Assembly: GCA_009776675.1 (NCBI GenBank)
Contig: WRNK01000008.1
Coordinates: 1-14,673 of the forward strand
Source: Methanimicrococcus sp.
Lineage (GTDB): Archaea > Halobacteriota > Methanosarcinia > Methanosarcinales > Methanosarcinaceae
Reading direction: 5' to 3'
Length of the DNA stretch: 14,673 bases
Made by a program: the position numbers and the translations under genes. Under the pieces are notes generated by a model that was given only the letters and a program-made list of their open reading frames with translations, was not told the origin of the DNA and searched no databases. This document shows positions 12,731 to 14,673 of this stretch, piece after piece. Numbering within the stretch: position 1 is the stretch's first letter; the number at the start of each line of letters is the position of its first letter.

Positions 12731-13789
12731 TTAAATTTGTTTTTCAAATGCCAATTTTTTAGCCGCCAAAAAAACGCTCATGGCTTGAGCAGTGATTTCT
12801 TCAATTTTTTCTTTTTTAACATTTGTTGCGGATATCGAAAAACAAAGTTCGCACCCGTTTTTTTCCACCTTTTCCTGCCGAATGTGTTCGGTTTCGGTTT
12901 CGATTTTTCTTCCGGCGCTACCTGCGGTTTGGCTGACTTTGACAAACATATCGCCGACGGTTATGGCCATTTTAATGTGGCCGGCAAAAGAAGGATTTAT
13001 TTTTGAAATTTCCGCCCCTATGGCACTGGCAATATTTTCAAGCAATGCGCCGGCACTTTTTACGGTCAGTTCGCCTGAGATGATGTATCCGCCTGAAAAA
13101 TTTGTGACGTTTGAAATTTCAATCGAATTTATTTTTTCCGTCACCTTTGGTTTTTGCCCGCCCGACATATCAATTCTGCTGACGGTTTCTTCGCCGCCGC
13201 GCATGATCAATTCATAAATCTGATCAATTGCCGCATCCTCAGATGCTGCCGACATCCGAACGGTGTACACATCGGGATACTTTTCTTTCAAATGTGACTC
13301 AATGCTTTTGATTTTCTCTTCACTGACGAGATCGGTTTTATTGATCCCGATAATTTCTGCTTCTTTCAATTGGTTTTCTGTAAAATTCAGAATCTGAGAA
13401 ATTCCGACCGTAAATCGGGATGCGTCAATGAGCGTTACAACGGGGGCAAACGACATCATCACATCAATATTTAAAATCTCGTCTCGAACCTGATTTGGAA
13501 GAGCAAGACCGGGTGACTCAAGAATCAAAACATCGGGATTTTGAAGACGAAAAATTTCGGTAACCGCTGTTTTAAGATTAATCGCAAGAGTGCAGCAGAT
13601 ACATCCGTTTGTTAACTCTTTTGAAGAGATTCCGGCGGCTTCAAGCGTTGCAGCGTCAATTGCGATTTCGCCGGCTTCATTGATAATCAAGGCGACTTTT
13701 TTGCCGTCAGCCGTCAGCTTGTTAATGAGTTTTATAATCGTTGTTGTCTTCCCGCTTCCTAAAAACCCGCCAAACAAAAGCACTTTCAT
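12731..13789 (-). CDS. CobW/HypB/UreG-family (COG0523) GTPase, paralogue 2
   Basis: Tandem paralogue of the previous gene, 352 residues and collinear without gaps over the GTPase half. About 69 of the first 100 aligned residues are identical by eye. Walker A (GGFLGSGKTT) and CxCC (Cys63, 65, 66) are intact. Three other sites differ: NEAGEIAID replaces NEVGEIGID, ESPG replaces the canonical EPTG of Walker B, and NKTD replaces NKID. It lacks the Lys-rich tail, ending FEKQI. The ATG has a G-rich GGGGG tract upstream on the minus strand, at 13798-13802 or nearby. It is first in the minus-strand unit and is probably transcribed with paralogue 1. The changes keep the ExxG and NKxD patterns, so GTPase activity is likely retained, perhaps with a different partner or metal. 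Confidence 0.9.
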   Translation of the reverse strand: MKVLLFGGFLGSGKTTTIIKLINKLTADGKKVALIINEAGEIAIDAATLEAAGISSKELTNGCICCTLAINLKTAVTEIFRLQNPDVLILESPGLALPNQVRDEILNIDVMMSFAPVVTLIDASRFTVGISQILNFTENQLKEAEIIGINKTDLVSEEKIKSIESHLKEKYPDVYTVRMSAASEDAAIDQIYELIMRGGEETVSRIDMSGGQKPKVTEKINSIEISNVTNFSGGYIISGELTVKSAGALLENIASAIGAEISKINPSFAGHIKMAITVGDMFVKVSQTAGSAGRKIETETEHIRQEKVEKNGCELCFSISATNVKKEKIEEITAQAMSVFLAAKKLAFEKQI

Positions 13790-13868
13790 ATTTCAGCCCC
13801 CACGACATCTTTTTTGAAAATGTTTACGAATAAAGCAAGGTTCTAATGGATTAATAATTTATTGATGA

Positions 13869-13980
13869 ATGAATAACCAAACGCTGCAAGAAGTCCTCCG
13901 CTCTTGGGCAGCATGACGAATTGCCGCCAGGTGAAAAAGATTTATTACTCAAAATGAGGCAATATCATGAATACTTTTAA
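13869..13980 (+). pseudogene. Probable frameshifted small-gene relic
   Basis: Two short open stretches in different frames join into one plausible peptide. ATG 13869 gives MNNQTLQEVLRSWAA, ending at TGA 13914-13916. One frame over, the sequence continues as DELPPGEKDLLLKMRQYHEY and closes at TAA 13978-13980. Both parts are helix-like, charged and free of the low complexity seen in the surrounding DNA. A single-base indel near 13910-13917 would unite them into about 36 residues. No family is recognised. It could be a decayed gene, a sequencing error in a real small gene, or chance. Confidence 0.3.
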
Positions 13981-14138
13981 AGGATATTTTGCTGTCATAA
14001 CTTGAGGATTATCACGTTCTATCGGGTTTGATAAATTTGTTAAGTTTGAGAAGTAAGGATGTTTTTCAAAAAATATCAAAACGCAATAAAAAACAACCAG
14101 CCACCAACGACAAACCAACAAAAAAGGAAGAAACAATC
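13981..14138. other. Intergenic leader with a T-poor, C/A-rich tract
   Basis: No gene was found here. The last part (about 14079-14125) is almost entirely A and C on the plus strand, with only one T, and leads into GGAAG and the ATG at 14139. Such an unstructured leader would favour ribosome access. TATA-like stretches such as TTTGATAAATTT (about 14028-14039) lie upstream, but no promoter can be chosen with confidence. Confidence 0.35.
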
Positions 14139-14673
14139 ATGAGTACTAATGAACTATGGATGCCTCCGGAGGAAATCGAGGGATTTGTCTCCGATACACT
14201 GGAAGATTACGATCTGACTTGTTACGGGGAAGAGAACGGCCCGGAATACGGCGTCAGCCCGTACATTACTTTTTATCTCTATCATTCCGAGAATGATTTT
14301 TTGGATGTTGCCCACGAAATCATCGAACTTTATCAGGAGCTGCAAACACTGATCGACCGACCGCTCCGGATGGTTTACAACAACAAAACGCAGAATTGGG
14401 TCAAGGCAACGCCTGAAAAAGTGGGCCACAAGATGCTTCGCGAACACGCTAAACTCTGTTATAAGACGGCTCCCAATGATATGCCCGACGGCAGTGTTAT
14501 CTACACCAACAAATACTACTACATCGAAGCCACGAGCGAGGAAACCCCTATGATCAGCGCACGTTGGGCGTTTTCGTCTTCTGTTGAAGGGGTGTGGCAC
14601 AGCAACACAACATTTAGCCACTACACAACAATCAAAATCAGTTTTCGGGACGGTTGGTATCGCAGCAATAATC
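14139..14673 (+). CDS. Unrecognised protein, 3' end cut by the window edge
   Basis: An open frame of at least 178 codons starts at ATG 14139 and runs off the window without a stop. GGAAG about 8 nt upstream supports the start. The protein opens MSTNELWMPPEEIEGFVSDT and is acidic and rich in Tyr and Trp, with no signal peptide or membrane helix. Notable stretches are SPYITFYLYHSENDF (about 40-54), a helix DVAHEIIELYQELQTLIDRP, and a beta-rich end with YYIEATSEE, ISARWAFSSSVEGVWHSN and IKISFRDGWYRSNN. The opposite-strand open frame over the same bases is Cys/Arg/Phe-rich and less protein-like. Codon choice uses CTG, CGG, CCG and AAC more freely than the NAD genes do. No family is recognised and no function is assigned. 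A mobile or accessory origin is possible, given the relic upstream. Confidence 0.7.
   Translation, partial: MSTNELWMPPEEIEGFVSDTLEDYDLTCYGEENGPEYGVSPYITFYLYHSENDFLDVAHEIIELYQELQTLIDRPLRMVYNNKTQNWVKATPEKVGHKMLREHAKLCYKTAPNDMPDGSVIYTNKYYYIEATSEETPMISARWAFSSSVEGVWHSNTTFSHYTTIKISFRDGWYRSNN

Noticed and set aside
13945..14136. Minus-strand 63-codon frame rich in Phe, Val and Trp
   Set aside because: It is the antisense of the C/A-rich leader, where GTT/TTG-rich sequence creates a false hydrophobic peptide, and there is no ribosome site.
14154..14621. Minus-strand open frame of 155 codons
   Set aside because: It is the antisense shadow of the plus-strand gene starting at 14139. It is Cys/Arg/Phe-rich without a start signal, and the plus frame has a good SD and protein-like composition.

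Overview
The window looks like a low-GC methanogenic archaeon of the Methanosarcinales type. The evidence is a UbiA-family enzyme of the archaeal ether-lipid kind, a secreted COG1361-like surface protein with a C-terminal anchor, an archaeal IorAB, aspartate dehydrogenase NadX in place of NadB, and a PAS-GAF sensor kinase overlapping a FilR1/DUF1724-type winged-helix regulator. That last arrangement is known from the MsmS/MsrG and RdmS/Msr pairs of Methanosarcina. A Methanimicrococcus-like source is a reasonable guess, but it is an inference.

Layout. 158-1414 (minus): surface/S-layer-like protein, with a terminator hairpin at its 3' end and a T-rich repeat array on its 5' side. 1777-4669: de novo NAD module, nadC (minus) divergent from nadX and nadA (plus), which together convert aspartate to quinolinate and then to nicotinate mononucleotide. 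4665-4850: a 28-nt tandem array beginning on the nadA stop codon. 4884-5753: membrane prenyltransferase for archaeal lipids, whose 3' end is duplicated just downstream. 5921-11267: an apparent plus-strand operon of iorA, iorB, a candidate 53-codon small ORF, the PAS-GAF kinase and the FilR1-type regulator, with 4-nt overlaps at three of its junctions. It ends in a 26-nt tandem array and a duplicated hairpin-plus-T-tract terminator. 11498-13789 (minus): two tandem CobW/COG0523 GTPase paralogues, convergent with the operon. 13790-14138: intergenic sequence with a probable frameshifted gene relic and a C/A-rich leader. 14139 to the window end: an unrecognised gene cut by the edge.

How the genes work together. 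nadX, nadA and nadC form one complete pathway. iorAB ferments or assimilates aryl 2-oxoacids through ferredoxin. The downstream sensor/regulator pair may report redox or methyl-substrate state; whether it controls iorAB is unknown. The CobW pair probably serves metal or corrinoid handling.

The most unusual feature is a recurrent pattern of short tandem duplications at gene edges. Three genes in a row on the plus strand side (nadA, the UbiA gene and the FilR1 regulator gene) have a duplication whose first copy contains the gene's own stop codon. A fourth array sits before the surface-protein gene. No tRNA, rRNA, CRISPR array or insertion sequence was seen.
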